A DNA stretch of 64,000 nucleotides from contig NZ_JAOBTQ010000001.1 in assembly GCF_033366695.1 (NCBI RefSeq), forward strand, positions 6,262,001 through 6,326,000. Direction: 5' to 3'. Every line of letters begins with the position of its first letter. Position 1 is the first letter of the stretch. This document shows, in pieces, positions 1 through 8,418 of the stretch. The translations under genes were made by a program, and so were the position numbers. The notes under the pieces are model-generated. The model did not search any database. It was not told where the DNA came from and worked only from the letters and a program-made list of their open reading frames with translations. This stretch comes from Streptomyces sp. SCL15-4 (GTDB taxonomy: Bacteria > Actinomycetota > Actinomycetes > Streptomycetales > Streptomycetaceae).

Positions 1-1
1 C

Positions 2-313
2 GCCGAGGGCAAGGTGTCCTTCCCTTCCGTGCGCGTCAACGAGGAGACACTCCTCGACCTCGCCCCGCACGGCCTCGCCGCACGCATGAGGATGCTGCCC
101 GGCTCGGCCGGCAGCGCGGGCCACCCGGTCAACCACGTCTGCCTGGCCCTGCCGGCCGACGCCTTCGACGCCCTGCGCGCCCGCCTGGAGGACCACGGCG
201 TCCCCGTGTCCGGCATCGACCCCGGTCTGTCGGGCGCCCGCGGCGACGCCACGCGCAGCTTCTACTTCAGCGACCCCGACGGCAACGTCTTCGAGGCCCG
301 CCACTACGACTAG
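2..313 (+). CDS. VOC-family (glyoxalase/bleomycin resistance fold) protein, C-terminal part
   Basis: The 5' end lies outside the window; the frame is open from base 2 and stops at TAG 311-313, leaving about 103 residues. The visible part has the final beta-alpha-beta-beta-beta module of the vicinal oxygen chelate fold: NHVCLALPADAFDALRARLE starts the module, and FYFSDPDGNVFEARHYD ends it. The D-P-D-G-N-x-x-E motif carries the glutamate that usually binds the metal. Such proteins range from dioxygenases and glyoxalases to antibiotic-binding proteins, and nothing here identifies the substrate. A GTG at base 14 is inside the coding sequence and is probably not the real start. The next gene is convergent, 67 bases away. 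Confidence 0.75.
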   Translation, partial: AEGKVSFPSVRVNEETLLDLAPHGLAARMRMLPGSAGSAGHPVNHVCLALPADAFDALRARLEDHGVPVSGIDPGLSGARGDATRSFYFSDPDGNVFEARHYD

Positions 314-380
314 CCGGGTCCGGGACGGCGCCGCGGACGTCTTGCCGGCCCGCGCCGCCGACGCCGTGCGGCCCGGCCGG

Positions 381-935
381 TCAGAACAGCGGCTCCGGCA
401 GCACACCCTCCAGCGCGAGCAGTTTCCGCTTGGTCTCCAGCCCGCCGCCGAAACCGCCGATGCCGCCGTCGCTCTCCACCACCCGGTGGCACGGCACCAC
501 CACCGGCAGCGGGTTGGACCCCATCGCCACGCCCACCGCCTGCGCGCCGCCGGGCTGTCCGACCCGCCCCGCCAGATCGCCGTAGCCGACCACGTTGCCG
601 TACGGCACACCGGACGCCAGCTCGCGCAGCACCTGCCGGTTGAACCCGGAGATCAGCGACCAGTCCAGCGGCAGGTCGAAGTCGTACCGCTCGCCCGCGA
701 AATACGCCCGCAGCTGCCGTATCGCCTCCGCGAGCAGCGGAGAGTCCGGATCCTCCACGGGTCGTCCGCCCAGCCGGGCGGCCAGCCGCTCCAGCGCTCG
801 GTCACGCACCGCGTCCGAGGCATGGAAGACCACGTTGACCAGGCCGTTCCTGGTCGCCGCCAGCATCAACGGGCCGATGTCCGTGCCGATGACGGCCCAC
901 ACGACCCGCTGTTCGTCCTGTCCCAGGCTGTCCAT
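381..935 (-). CDS. ogt: Methylated-DNA--protein-cysteine S-methyltransferase
   Basis: Suicide DNA repair protein that moves an alkyl group from O6-alkylguanine (and O4-alkylthymine) onto its own cysteine. The C-terminal domain is complete: the helix-turn-helix region around YGNVVGYGDLAGRVGQ, the GGAQAVGVAMGSNP segment and the active-site PCHRVV, with the acceptor Cys in it. The length of 184 residues fits a two-domain Ogt without an Ada regulatory domain. I chose ATG 935 rather than the in-frame GTG 941. A -10 hexamer (TAGCGT) ends at 942, six bases before this ATG, so the message should be leaderless. The same promoter matches the RecA-independent DNA-damage motif also found before uvrA, uvrB and uvrC in this window. 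Confidence 0.93.
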   Translation of the reverse strand: MDSLGQDEQRVVWAVIGTDIGPLMLAATRNGLVNVVFHASDAVRDRALERLAARLGGRPVEDPDSPLLAEAIRQLRAYFAGERYDFDLPLDWSLISGFNRQVLRELASGVPYGNVVGYGDLAGRVGQPGGAQAVGVAMGSNPLPVVVPCHRVVESDGGIGGFGGGLETKRKLLALEGVLPEPLF

Positions 936-941
936 ACGCAC

Positions 942-964
942 ACGCTACGGCCCGCCACTGACAA
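942..964 (-). promoter_or_regulatory. PafBC/RecA-NDp-type DNA-damage promoter of ogt
   Basis: Read on the minus strand, TTGTCAGTG (964 to 956) is followed by exactly 8 bases and then TAGCGT (947 to 942). This is a perfect match to tTGTCRgtg-N8-TAnnnT, the motif known for RecA-independent damage-induced genes in mycobacteria and used by PafBC. The ATG at 935 begins 6 bases past the hexamer. The match is seen directly; induction is inferred. Confidence 0.8.
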
Positions 965-975
965 CGCAGGCCCGT

Positions 976-1848
976 TCAGTCCGATCCGAGGGCCGCCCGC
1001 ACCACATCCGGCTTGTTCGTGATGATCCCGTCGACCCCGTAACCGGCGACCCGGCGGGCGGTGGCCGCGTCGTCCACCGTCCAGGCGAACACTCCGAGCG
1101 GCTGGCCGTGCGGCCCGTGGAAGCCGTGCACCGCCGAGACGTACTCCCGGGTGAGCGACGCGTGCGCGGGGTTGACCAGGTCCGTGAAGCCCGCGAGCCG
1201 GTCCAGCTCCGTCACGGCGGGCGTGCCCAGACAGGCGGTGGTGACCGCCGGCTTCAGCTCGTGGACGGTCCGCACGCTGTCGGTGCCGAAACTCTGCACG
1301 ATCAGCCGGTCCCGGTGCCGGCCGTCCAGCCAGCCCTCGTTGCCGAGGAGCTTCAGCGTCTGCTGTTCGATGCCCGGGTACAGCTCCGGATTCTTGATCT
1401 CCAGGAGCAGCTTCTCGTGGTTGTGCTCGACCCGGCGCATGTACTGCGTCAGCGTCGGCACACGCGCGCCCGCGTACACCGGGGAGAACCAGCGGCCCGC
1501 GTCCAGCCGGGCGATCTCCGCGGCGGTGAAGTCCCGGACCTTCCACGGGGCCCGGCCCGGGAAGACGTCCTCGACGTCGGTGGTGCGCTGGAGGCTGTCG
1601 TCGTGGAGGACCACCAGCTCCCCGTCCTTGGTGCGCTGGACGTCGTTCTCGACCCAGGAGAAACCCAGCTCGGCGGCCTTGTCGAGGGCGGCCAGCGTGT
1701 TCTCGGGCGCGTAGGCGGAGGCGCCCCGGTGGGCGATGACGGCGGGCGTGCCGGTGTCGCCCGCCCGGGCGTCGGAGCCGGGGCTCAGTAGGACCGCCGC
1801 CGTTCCCAGGGCCGCGGCGACCGCGCCGGCGACCACGCGCGCGTACAT
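976..1848 (-). CDS. Secreted glycerophosphodiester phosphodiesterase
   Basis: Hydrolyses glycerophosphodiesters to glycerol 3-phosphate and an alcohol, outside the membrane. The TIM-barrel GDPD family motifs are present: HRGASAYAPENT from about residue 40 (catalytic His and the Glu-Asn metal-site region), ENDVQ and LHDDSLQRTT (second catalytic His), and LLEIKNP (metal-binding Glu). Residues 1-30 form a signal peptide with a hydrophobic stretch, AGAVAAALGTAAVLL. The open frame continues far upstream, but ATG 1848 is the right start: GGAGGAG lies 8 bases before it and the signal peptide begins there. At 290 residues it is a typical single-domain bacterial enzyme, probably used for phosphate or glycerol scavenging. 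It is divergent from the MHYT gene. Confidence 0.9.
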   Translation of the reverse strand: MYARVVAGAVAAALGTAAVLLSPGSDARAGDTGTPAVIAHRGASAYAPENTLAALDKAAELGFSWVENDVQRTKDGELVVLHDDSLQRTTDVEDVFPGRAPWKVRDFTAAEIARLDAGRWFSPVYAGARVPTLTQYMRRVEHNHEKLLLEIKNPELYPGIEQQTLKLLGNEGWLDGRHRDRLIVQSFGTDSVRTVHELKPAVTTACLGTPAVTELDRLAGFTDLVNPAHASLTREYVSAVHGFHGPHGQPLGVFAWTVDDAATARRVAGYGVDGIITNKPDVVRAALGSD

Positions 1849-2125
1849 CCGTACTCCTCCCGTCCGGGGATACCGACAGCACCAGACTGACAGCGGGACG
1901 TCAACGGCACCCGGGCGCACGATGGCCACAAACCGAAGAGGGACGTTCCAACTCCGCACACCGGTGGCGCACATCTGCGGCAAGGGCGTGTTTCTTTGCC
2001 GGAAAGTCGTTCGACCATTCCGGTGGGAGTCATACTCTCTGCGACACCCTGACCGCCCGCGCGGTCCTGGGACGGGGGCACATTCAGGTATTCCGGGACG
2101 CAAGAAGGCGGAAGGGCAGCCGCGG

Positions 2126-3004
2126 ATGCAAGGCACGATCGACGGATTCAGCTACGGGGCCGTCACCCCGTTGGTGGCCTATCTGATGGCCTGCCTCGGT
2201 GGTGCCCTCGGCCTGCGCTGCACCACACGGTCCCTGCTGGTCACACACTCCCGGCGGCCCGCCTGGCTGGCCCTCGGCTCCGCGGCGATCGGCTCCGGCA
2301 TATGGACCATGCACTTCGTCGCCATGATGGGCTTCTCCATCAAGGAGGCGCCGATCCACTACGACAAGCCGATCACCTACGCGAGCCTCGGACTCGCCAT
2401 CGTGATGGTCGGCGTCGGGATCTTCATCGTCGGCTACCGCGGCGCCACCGGCACCCCGCTGTTCACCGGCGGCACGATCACCGGCCTCGGCGTCGCCTCG
2501 ATGCACTACCTCGGCATGGCGGGCGTCCGCTTCCACGGGCGGTTCACCTACAACACGCTCACCGTCGCGATCTCCGTCGTCATAGCGGTCGTCGCCGCCA
2601 CCGCCGCCCTGTGGGCCGCCGGACAGGTGCGGGGCTTCCTGTGGAGCGTGGGCGCCAGCCTCGTCATGGGGCTCGCGGTCAGCGGCATGCACTACACCGG
2701 GATGGCGGCCGTCGGCGTCCATCTCGACGGCGCCTCCCACGCCGCCGGCGGCGGGTCGGCGGCGTCGGCGCTCGCACCGATGCTGATCGGCCCGCTCGCC
2801 TTCCTGCTCATCGCGGGTGTCGTCGTGGTCTTCGACCCGCTGATGGTCGTGGGCGGCCCCGACTGGACGCCCGTCGAACACAAACCGGGCGTCCCGGCCG
2901 CCGCCGTCGCCTCCCACGAGGTCGGCCACTCCGCCCTCCACCAGGAGCACGGGCCGGTCCACCGGACCGGGCACCACCGCACCCGCACCCCGCAGAACCG
3001 CTGA
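2126..3004 (+). CDS. Stand-alone MHYT-domain integral membrane sensor protein
   Basis: The protein has 292 residues, about seven hydrophobic segments, and three copies of the M-H-x-x-G/A-M signature: MHFVAMMGF near residue 62, MHYLGMAGV near 126 and MHYTGMAAV near 188. The MHYT domain was proposed to sense O2, CO or NO through copper held by the conserved Met and His residues. In many bacteria it is fused to GGDEF or EAL domains; here nothing follows it except a His-rich hydrophilic tail ([14 protein letters not shown]) that could bind metal. I chose ATG 2126 because GGAAGGG precedes it and the first membrane helix starts soon after. Output partner and ligand are unknown. uvrB follows closely but has its own promoter, which starts 10 bases past this stop. 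Confidence 0.85.
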   Translation: MQGTIDGFSYGAVTPLVAYLMACLGGALGLRCTTRSLLVTHSRRPAWLALGSAAIGSGIWTMHFVAMMGFSIKEAPIHYDKPITYASLGLAIVMVGVGIFIVGYRGATGTPLFTGGTITGLGVASMHYLGMAGVRFHGRFTYNTLTVAISVVIAVVAATAALWAAGQVRGFLWSVGASLVMGLAVSGMHYTGMAAVGVHLDGASHAAGGGSAASALAPMLIGPLAFLLIAGVVVVFDPLMVVGGPDWTPVEHKPGVPAAAVASHEVGHSALHQEHGPVHRTGHHRTRTPQNR

Positions 3005-3014
3005 CCGGGACCGG

Positions 3015-3037
3015 TTGTCAGTGCGGGGTCGTACGGT
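3015..3037 (+). promoter_or_regulatory. PafBC/RecA-NDp-type DNA-damage promoter of uvrB
   Basis: TTGTCAGTG (3015-3023), 8 bases, TACGGT (3032-3037): exact fit to tTGTCRgtg-N8-TAnnnT. The hexamer ends 7 bases before ATG 3045, so transcription should begin at or next to the start codon. This argues against the longer reading frame that opens at 3015 inside the promoter. Confidence 0.82.
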
Positions 3038-3044
3038 GGATGAC

Positions 3045-5183
3045 ATGCGGCCCGTTTCCCACATCGAACGCACGGTGGCGCCCTTCGAGGTCGTCAGTCC
3101 CTACCAGCCCAGTGGCGACCAGCCGGCGGCCATCGCCGACCTGGCCCGGCGCATCCAGGCCGGTGAGAAGGACGTCGTCCTGCTGGGCGCGACCGGCACC
3201 GGCAAGTCCGCCACCACGGCGTGGATGATCGAGAAGCTCCAGCGCCCCACCCTCGTGATGGCGCCGAACAAGACTTTGGCCGCCCAGCTCGCCAACGAGT
3301 TCCGCGAGCTGCTGCCCAACAACGCCGTCGAGTACTTCGTGTCGTACTACGACTACTACCAGCCCGAGGCGTACGTCCCCCAGTCGGACACCTACATCGA
3401 GAAGGACTCCTCGATCAACGAGGAGGTCGAGCGCCTGCGTCACTCGGCCACCAACTCGCTGCTCACCCGCCGCGACGTCGTCGTGGTCGCCTCGGTGTCC
3501 TGCATCTACGGCCTCGGTACGCCGCAGGAGTACGTGGACCGCATGGTCCCGCTCCGGGTCGGCGACGAGATCGACCGCGACGAGTTGCTGCGCCGCTTCG
3601 TGGACATCCAGTACACGCGCAACGACATGGCGTTCACCCGCGGCACCTTCCGGGTCCGCGGCGACACCATCGAGATCTTCCCGGTCTACGAGGAGCTGGC
3701 CGTCCGCATCGAGATGTTCGGCGACGAGATCGAGGCGCTGTCCACGCTCCACCCGCTCACCGGTGAGATCATCAGCGACGACCGGCAGCTCTACGTCTTC
3801 CCCGCCTCCCACTACGTCGCCGGCCCCGAGCGCATGGAGCGGGCCGTCAACGACATCGAGAAGGAGCTGGGGGAGCGTCTCGGCGAGCTGGAGAGGCAGG
3901 GAAAGCTGCTGGAGGCCCAGCGGCTGCGGATGCGCACCACGTACGACATCGAGATGCTCCGCCAGATCGGCTCGTGCTCCGGCGTGGAGAACTACTCGCT
4001 GCACTTCGACGGCCGTGCCCCCGGTTCCCCGCCCAACACCCTGCTGGACTACTTCCCGGACGACTTCCTGCTCGTCATCGACGAGTCGCACGTCACGGTC
4101 CCGCAGATCGGCGCGATGTACGAAGGCGACGCCTCCCGCAAGCGCACCCTGGTCGACCACGGCTTCCGCCTGCCCTCCGCCCTGGACAACCGCCCCCTGA
4201 AGTGGGAGGAGTTCCAGGAGCGCATCGGGCAGACCGTCTACCTCTCGGCCACCCCCGGTGCCTACGAACTGTCCCGCTCGGACGGCGTCGTGGAGCAGAT
4301 CATCCGCCCGACCGGCCTGGTCGACCCGGAGGTCGTGGTCAAGCCCACCGAGGGCCAGATCGACGACCTGGTGCACGAGATCCGCAAGCGCACCGAGAAG
4401 GACGAGCGGGTCCTCGTCACCACGCTGACCAAGAAGATGGCCGAGGACCTCACCGACTACTTCCTGGAACTCGGCATCCAGGTGCGCTATCTGCACAGCG
4501 ACGTCGACACCCTGCGCCGCATCGAGCTGCTGCGCGAACTGCGCGCCGGTGAGTACGACGTCCTGGTCGGCATCAACCTGCTCCGTGAGGGCCTGGACCT
4601 GCCCGAGGTGTCGCTGGTGGCGATCCTGGACGCCGACAAGGAGGGCTTCCTGCGCTCCGGCACCTCGTTGATCCAGACCATCGGCCGCGCGGCGCGCAAC
4701 GTCTCCGGCCAGGTCCACATGTACGCCGACAAGATCACCCCGGCGATGGAGAAGGCCATCGACGAGACCAATCGCCGCCGGGAGAAGCAGATCGCCTACA
4801 ACAAGGCCCGCGGCATCGATCCGCAGCCGCTGCGCAAGAAGATCAACGACATCGTGGCGCAGATCGCCCGCGAGGAGGTCGACACCGAACAGCTCCTCGG
4901 CTCCGGCTACCGCAAGACGAAGGACGGCAAGGGCGCGAAGGCCCCGGTTCCGTCGCTCGGCGACAAGGCGGCCAAGGCCGGCAAGGCCACGAAGGGCGCC
5001 AAGGGCAAGACGGTGCCCACCGACCGTCCGGCGGCCGAGCTGGCCGGGCAGATCGAGGAGATGACCGAGCGGATGCGCGCCGCCGCCGCGGAGCTGCAGT
5101 TCGAGGTCGCGGCCCGGCTGCGCGACGAGGTCTCCGAGATGAAGAAGGAACTGCGTCAGATGCGGGAGGCCGGCCTCGCCTGA
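3045..5183 (+). CDS. uvrB: Excinuclease ABC subunit UvrB
   Basis: DNA-damage verification helicase of nucleotide excision repair; it receives damaged DNA from UvrA and recruits UvrC. In order: Walker [11 protein letters not shown] near residue 50, the beta-hairpin region [12 protein letters not shown] that clamps the DNA strand, the DESH Walker B, YLSATPG, and helicase motif [11 protein letters not shown]. The C-terminal UVR motif ([15 protein letters not shown]) contacts UvrC. Between the helicase core and the UVR motif is a Lys/Gly/Ala-rich linker of about 60 residues (KDGKGAKAP ... KGAKGKT) that is longer and more basic than in most bacteria. Length is 712 residues from ATG 3045, the start supported by the leaderless promoter. 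Confidence 0.97.
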   Translation: MRPVSHIERTVAPFEVVSPYQPSGDQPAAIADLARRIQAGEKDVVLLGATGTGKSATTAWMIEKLQRPTLVMAPNKTLAAQLANEFRELLPNNAVEYFVSYYDYYQPEAYVPQSDTYIEKDSSINEEVERLRHSATNSLLTRRDVVVVASVSCIYGLGTPQEYVDRMVPLRVGDEIDRDELLRRFVDIQYTRNDMAFTRGTFRVRGDTIEIFPVYEELAVRIEMFGDEIEALSTLHPLTGEIISDDRQLYVFPASHYVAGPERMERAVNDIEKELGERLGELERQGKLLEAQRLRMRTTYDIEMLRQIGSCSGVENYSLHFDGRAPGSPPNTLLDYFPDDFLLVIDESHVTVPQIGAMYEGDASRKRTLVDHGFRLPSALDNRPLKWEEFQERIGQTVYLSATPGAYELSRSDGVVEQIIRPTGLVDPEVVVKPTEGQIDDLVHEIRKRTEKDERVLVTTLTKKMAEDLTDYFLELGIQVRYLHSDVDTLRRIELLRELRAGEYDVLVGINLLREGLDLPEVSLVAILDADKEGFLRSGTSLIQTIGRAARNVSGQVHMYADKITPAMEKAIDETNRRREKQIAYNKARGIDPQPLRKKINDIVAQIAREEVDTEQLLGSGYRKTKDGKGAKAPVPSLGDKAAKAGKATKGAKGKTVPTDRPAAELAGQIEEMTERMRAAAAELQFEVAARLRDEVSEMKKELRQMREAGLA

Positions 5184-5221
5184 GCCCCGCACCGCCGCCG
5201 ACCTCGGCATTTTCGTGCCAA

Positions 5222-5285
5222 GTGTTGCAACACCGACACAAAGCGCGAGCCGGGGTCGGCGCTGTCGCCGGCCCCTGCGTAGGGT
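5222..5285 (+). promoter_or_regulatory. Palindromic operator candidate and -10 element upstream of the TerD gene
   Basis: A perfect 12-base palindrome, GTGTTGCAACAC (5222-5233), lies about 50 bases upstream of a -10-like TAGGGT (5280-5285), which in turn precedes the TerD GTG by 66 bases. I see no convincing -35 hexamer at 17 bases, so an activator or an alternative sigma factor may be needed. Operator function is inferred from symmetry and position only. Confidence 0.4.
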
Positions 5286-5351
5286 TCTGGACAACCGCGT
5301 CGCGCGACGGCCCGGCGCGGCAGCAGGGGACTGTCGAGAGGGGATTCAGCC

Positions 5352-5930
5352 GTGTCGGTCAACTTGTCCAAGGGTCAGGCCATCAGCCTGGAGAAGAACG
5401 ACGGGGCCTCCCTGACCGCGGTCCGCATGGGGCTCGGCTGGCAGGCGGCGAAGCGGCGCGGCCTGTTCGGCTCCCGCACCCGCGAGATCGACCTGGACGC
5501 CTCGGCGGTCCTCTTCGCCGGCCAGGAGCCGCAGGACGTCGTCTTCTTCCGCCACCTGGTGAGCGACGACGGTTCGGTGCGCCACACCGGTGACAACCTC
5601 GTCGGCGGCGCCGGCCAGGGCGGTGACGACGAGGCGATCCTGGTGGACCTCCAGCGCGTCCCGGCCCGCATCGACCAGATCGTCTTCACGGTGAACTCCT
5701 TCACCGGCCAGACCTTCCAGGAGGTCCAGAACGCGTTCTGCCGCCTCGTGGACGAGACCAACGGCCAGGAACTCGCCCGCTACACCCTGGCCGGCGGCGG
5801 CGACCACACCGCCCAGATCATGGCCAAGGTGCACCGGGCGGGCTCCGGCTGGACGATGACCGCCCTCGGCGCCCCGGCTGACGGCCGCACCTTCCAGGAC
5901 CTGATGCCGGCGATCCGCCCGCACCTGTGA
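5352..5930 (+). CDS. TerD-family calcium-binding stress protein
   Basis: Cytoplasmic 192-residue TerD domain protein, full length. Typical features are MSVNLSKGQ at the start, IDLDASAVLF near residue 44, and the acidic GDDEAILVDLQRVP loop where family members bind Ca2+, followed by IVFTVNSFTG. TerD paralogues were first linked to tellurite resistance; in Streptomyces several affect development, calcium response and stress survival. The GTG start is preceded by GAGAGGGG with good spacing. It lies before a TerC-family transporter, but 274 bases and a separate riboswitch leader separate them, so they are not one simple operon. Calling it a tellurite-resistance protein would overstate the evidence. 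Confidence 0.9.
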   Translation: MSVNLSKGQAISLEKNDGASLTAVRMGLGWQAAKRRGLFGSRTREIDLDASAVLFAGQEPQDVVFFRHLVSDDGSVRHTGDNLVGGAGQGGDDEAILVDLQRVPARIDQIVFTVNSFTGQTFQEVQNAFCRLVDETNGQELARYTLAGGGDHTAQIMAKVHRAGSGWTMTALGAPADGRTFQDLMPAIRPHL

Positions 5931-6023
5931 GTACGGCGGCGGTGACCCACTGCCGCGGCACCCATGCCAAGCACTGGTAAAGGTCCCCTGAGCTGCGGAC
6001 TTGGTATTTATTTTGCTTAGGCC

Positions 6024-6053
6024 TTTACCTTCTCTTGGTGATTGGGGTACTGT
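6024..6053 (+). promoter_or_regulatory. Promoter of the TerC riboswitch leader
   Basis: TTTACC (6024-6029), an 18-base spacer, then TACTGT (6048-6053). The stretch from about 5990 to 6060 is unusually A/T-rich for this genome. Transcription would begin near 6060, just before the 5' strand of the predicted riboswitch P1 helix. Confidence 0.5.
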
Positions 6054-6060
6054 TTTCCGT

Positions 6061-6157
6061 ACGGAGGGGAGTACTCCCTTTGCTGCGGCGCACCCGTCAA
6101 TACGGACAAGTTCGAGTCCCGGGGCGCCGGCCCGTCACGGGCGGAAGAGACCTCCGG
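6061..6157 (+). promoter_or_regulatory. yybP-ykoY-type (Mn2+) riboswitch upstream of terC
   Basis: The closing helix pairs CGGAGG (6062-6067) with CCTCCG (6151-6156). Just inside it are the two conserved elements of this class: GGGGAGTA (6066-6073) on the 5' side and AGAGACC on the 3' side (ending at 6152). Internal helices are visible, including CCGT-CAAT-ACGG (6095-6106) and GCCCG-TCA-CGGGC (6130-6142). The class is known to bind Mn2+ and commonly precedes TerC/YkoY-family or P-type ATPase exporters, which is exactly the gene that follows at 6205. I infer that Mn2+ raises terC expression; whether control is by termination or translation is not clear from the sequence. Confidence 0.75.
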
Positions 6158-6204
6158 CAGCGACAACGCTGATGTCTTTGCCGTCACGCAATGCCGGAGG
6201 TGCA

Positions 6205-7194
6205 GTGGAAGTCTCCATGGGCCTGTGGGTCCTCACCATCGTGGGTCTCGCCGCTCTGATCGCGGTCGATTTCTTCATCGGCCGCAAGCCCCATGAGGTA
6301 TCGGTCAAGGAAGCGGGCATCTGGACGGTCGTCTGGATCACCCTGGCCGGCCTCTTCGGCCTCGGCCTCCTCGTCTTCGGCGGCGGACAGCCGGCCGGCG
6401 AGTTCTTCGCGGGCTTCATCACCGAGAAGTCGCTGAGCGTCGACAACCTCTTCGTCTTCGTCCTCATCATGGCGAAGTTCGCGGTGCCCACCCGGTACCA
6501 GCAGCGCGTCCTGCTCGTCGGCGTCCTCATAGCCCTGGTCCTGCGGGCCGTCTTCATCGCCGCCGGGGCCGCGATCATCACCAGCTTCTCCTGGGTGTTC
6601 TACCTCTTCGGCGCCTTCCTGATCTGGACCGCCTGGAAGCTCATCCAGGAGGCCCGCGCGGAGGAGCATGACGAGGAGTACGAGGAGAACAAGCTCCTGA
6701 AGGCCGCGGAGCGCCGGTTCGGCGTGGCCGACCGGTACCACGACACCAAGCTGTGGATCCGGCAGAACGGCAAGCGCGTCATGACGCCGATGCTGGTCGT
6801 GATGCTGGCCATCGGCACCACGGACGTACTGTTCGCCCTGGACTCCATCCCCGCGATCTTCGGCCTGACCCAGGACCCGTACATCGTCTTCACCGCCAAC
6901 GCCTTCGCCCTGATGGGTCTGCGCCAGCTGTACTTCCTCATCGGCGGACTGCTCAAGAAGCTGGTGCACCTGTCGTACGGGCTGTCGATCATCCTCGGCT
7001 TCATCGGCGTCAAGCTGGTGCTGCACGCCCTGCACGAGTCCGGTGTCCATGTCCCCGAGATCAGCATCCCGGTCTCGCTCGGCGTGATCTGCGTGGTCCT
7101 CGCCGTCACCACGGTCACCAGCCTCCTCGCCACCAGGAAGCAGGAGGCGCGGGCCGACGGCGAAGGCGCCCGGAAGAACCACGTCGACGTGTGA
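6205..7194 (+). CDS. TerC-family integral membrane metal (probably Mn2+) exporter
   Basis: The 329-residue membrane protein has about nine hydrophobic segments and the two TerC signatures: EKSLSVDNLFVFVLIMAKF around residue 75 and GTTDVLFALDSIPAIFGLT around residue 205. The acidic residues in these helices are those expected to coordinate metal. A charged loop between them (EEHDEEYEEN) is probably cytoplasmic. I chose GTG 6205 because GGAGG ends 4 bases before it; ATG 6217 would leave the ribosome site too far away. TerC proteins near Mn2+ riboswitches export manganese, some supplying exported metalloenzymes. With the riboswitch upstream, Mn2+ export is a better inference than tellurite resistance. 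Confidence 0.92.
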   Translation: MEVSMGLWVLTIVGLAALIAVDFFIGRKPHEVSVKEAGIWTVVWITLAGLFGLGLLVFGGGQPAGEFFAGFITEKSLSVDNLFVFVLIMAKFAVPTRYQQRVLLVGVLIALVLRAVFIAAGAAIITSFSWVFYLFGAFLIWTAWKLIQEARAEEHDEEYEENKLLKAAERRFGVADRYHDTKLWIRQNGKRVMTPMLVVMLAIGTTDVLFALDSIPAIFGLTQDPYIVFTANAFALMGLRQLYFLIGGLLKKLVHLSYGLSIILGFIGVKLVLHALHESGVHVPEISIPVSLGVICVVLAVTTVTSLLATRKQEARADGEGARKNHVDV

Positions 7195-7315
7195 CGGCCC
7201 CGCCGTCCCCCGACGGGGCCCGGTCCCACCGGCACCGGGCCCCGCACCGGAAAGGACGAGAAGTATCCGAAAAGAACGGAATGCGAATCCTGTACGCCTC
7301 TGCGACCATCACCGC

Positions 7316-8416
7316 ATGATCACTCGGCTCCGGTCGCTCACCCGTCAATGGACGATCCTCCTGCCGGTGCTCGCGGTCGTCCTGCTGGCCCTCACCTGGG
7401 GCCGGGGCCTGCCCGGCCCCGCCGTCGCCCTGGTGACCGTGGTCCTCGCCGGCTCCGTCCTGGCGGCGGTCCACCACGCCGAGGTGGTCGCCCACCGGGT
7501 CGGCGAGCCCTTCGGCTCCCTGGTGCTCGCCATCGCCGTCACGATCATCGAGGTCGCTCTGATCGTCACCCTCATGGCCGACGGCGGCGACAAGAGTTCG
7601 ACGCTGGCCCGGGACACCGTCTTCGCCGCCGTGATGATCACCTGCAACGGCATCGTCGGCATCAGCCTGCTCGTCGCCTCCCTGCGGCACGGCACGGCGC
7701 TCTTCAACCCCGAGGGCACCGGTGCGGCGCTGGCGACCGTCGCGACGCTGGCCACGCTCAGCCTGGTGCTGCCGACCTTCACCACCAGCAGGCCCGGACC
7801 CGAGTTCTCCACCGTCCAGCTGACCTTCGCCGCGCTGTCGTCACTGATCCTCTACGGCCTGTTCGTGACCACCCAGACCGTGCGGCACCGTGACTACTTC
7901 CTGCCCGTCACCCGGCAGGGCGCGACCGTCAGAGGCGACGACCACGCGGCGCCCCCGACCGCGCGCACCGCCCGGTTCAGCCTGGGCCTGCTCGGGCTGG
8001 CGCTGGTGGGCGTGGTCGGCCTGGCCAAGGGCGTGTCGCCCACGATCGAGTCGGGCGTGGCGGCGGCCGGACTGCCGCAGGCGGTGGTCGGCGTGATCAT
8101 CGCCCTGCTCGTCCTGCTGCCCGAGACGATCGCCGCGCTGCGCGCCGCCCGCCGGGACCGGGTGCAGACCAGCCTCAACCTCGCGCACGGCTCCGCGATG
8201 GCCAGCATCGGCCTGACCATCCCGGCCGTGGCCCTGGCCTCCGTCTGGCTGTCCGGGCCGCTCGTCCTCGGCCTCGGCTCGACGCACATGCTGATGCTCG
8301 CGCTGACCGTGGTGGTCAGTTCCCTGACCGTGGTGCCCGGCCGGGCCACACCGCTCCAGGGCGGCGTCCACCTGGTGCTGTTCGCGGCGTACCTGGAACT
8401 GGCGGTCAACCCCTAG
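7316..8416 (+). CDS. Calcium/proton antiporter (ChaA/CAX family)
   Basis: This 366-residue protein has about eleven membrane segments in two homologous halves of the cation/Ca2+ exchanger superfamily. Each half carries an alpha-repeat with its key glutamate: VTIIEVALIVTLMADGG near residue 78, and VLLPETIAALRAARRDR near residue 263, followed by NLAHGSAMASIGLTIP. The hydrophilic loop between the halves (RQGATVRGDDHAAPPTART) is short, as in ChaA. It would export Ca2+, and possibly Na+ or K+, in exchange for protons. It follows terC by 121 bases and may share a metal-homeostasis theme with it. No strong ribosome site precedes ATG 7316. Confidence 0.88.
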   Translation: MITRLRSLTRQWTILLPVLAVVLLALTWGRGLPGPAVALVTVVLAGSVLAAVHHAEVVAHRVGEPFGSLVLAIAVTIIEVALIVTLMADGGDKSSTLARDTVFAAVMITCNGIVGISLLVASLRHGTALFNPEGTGAALATVATLATLSLVLPTFTTSRPGPEFSTVQLTFAALSSLILYGLFVTTQTVRHRDYFLPVTRQGATVRGDDHAAPPTARTARFSLGLLGLALVGVVGLAKGVSPTIESGVAAAGLPQAVVGVIIALLVLLPETIAALRAARRDRVQTSLNLAHGSAMASIGLTIPAVALASVWLSGPLVLGLGSTHMLMLALTVVVSSLTVVPGRATPLQGGVHLVLFAAYLELAVNP

Positions 8417-8418
8417 CG

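Noticed and set aside
2060..2125. c-di-GMP (GEMM-I) riboswitch before the MHYT gene, because of GGCACA and GGGACGCAA (2095-2103)
   Set aside because: The order, helix P1 and tetraloop/receptor parts do not match; only short fragments agree. A covariance-model search would settle it.
5263..5285. A sixth DNA-damage promoter before the TerD gene (TGTCGCCG ... TAGGGT)
   Set aside because: The spacing is off by one and GTG of the 5' half is missing; it fails the strict pattern that the five reported sites meet.
3018..5294. Long open frame antisense to uvrB (and similar ones antisense to uvrA, uvrC, pgk, tkt)
   Set aside because: Val/Leu/Asp/Gly-rich composition is the expected shadow of GC-rich codons on the other strand; no family motifs or ribosome sites.
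5352..7194. Tellurite-resistance operon (TerD plus TerC)
   Set aside because: The genes have separate promoters, other ter genes are absent, and the Mn2+ riboswitch points to manganese homeostasis.
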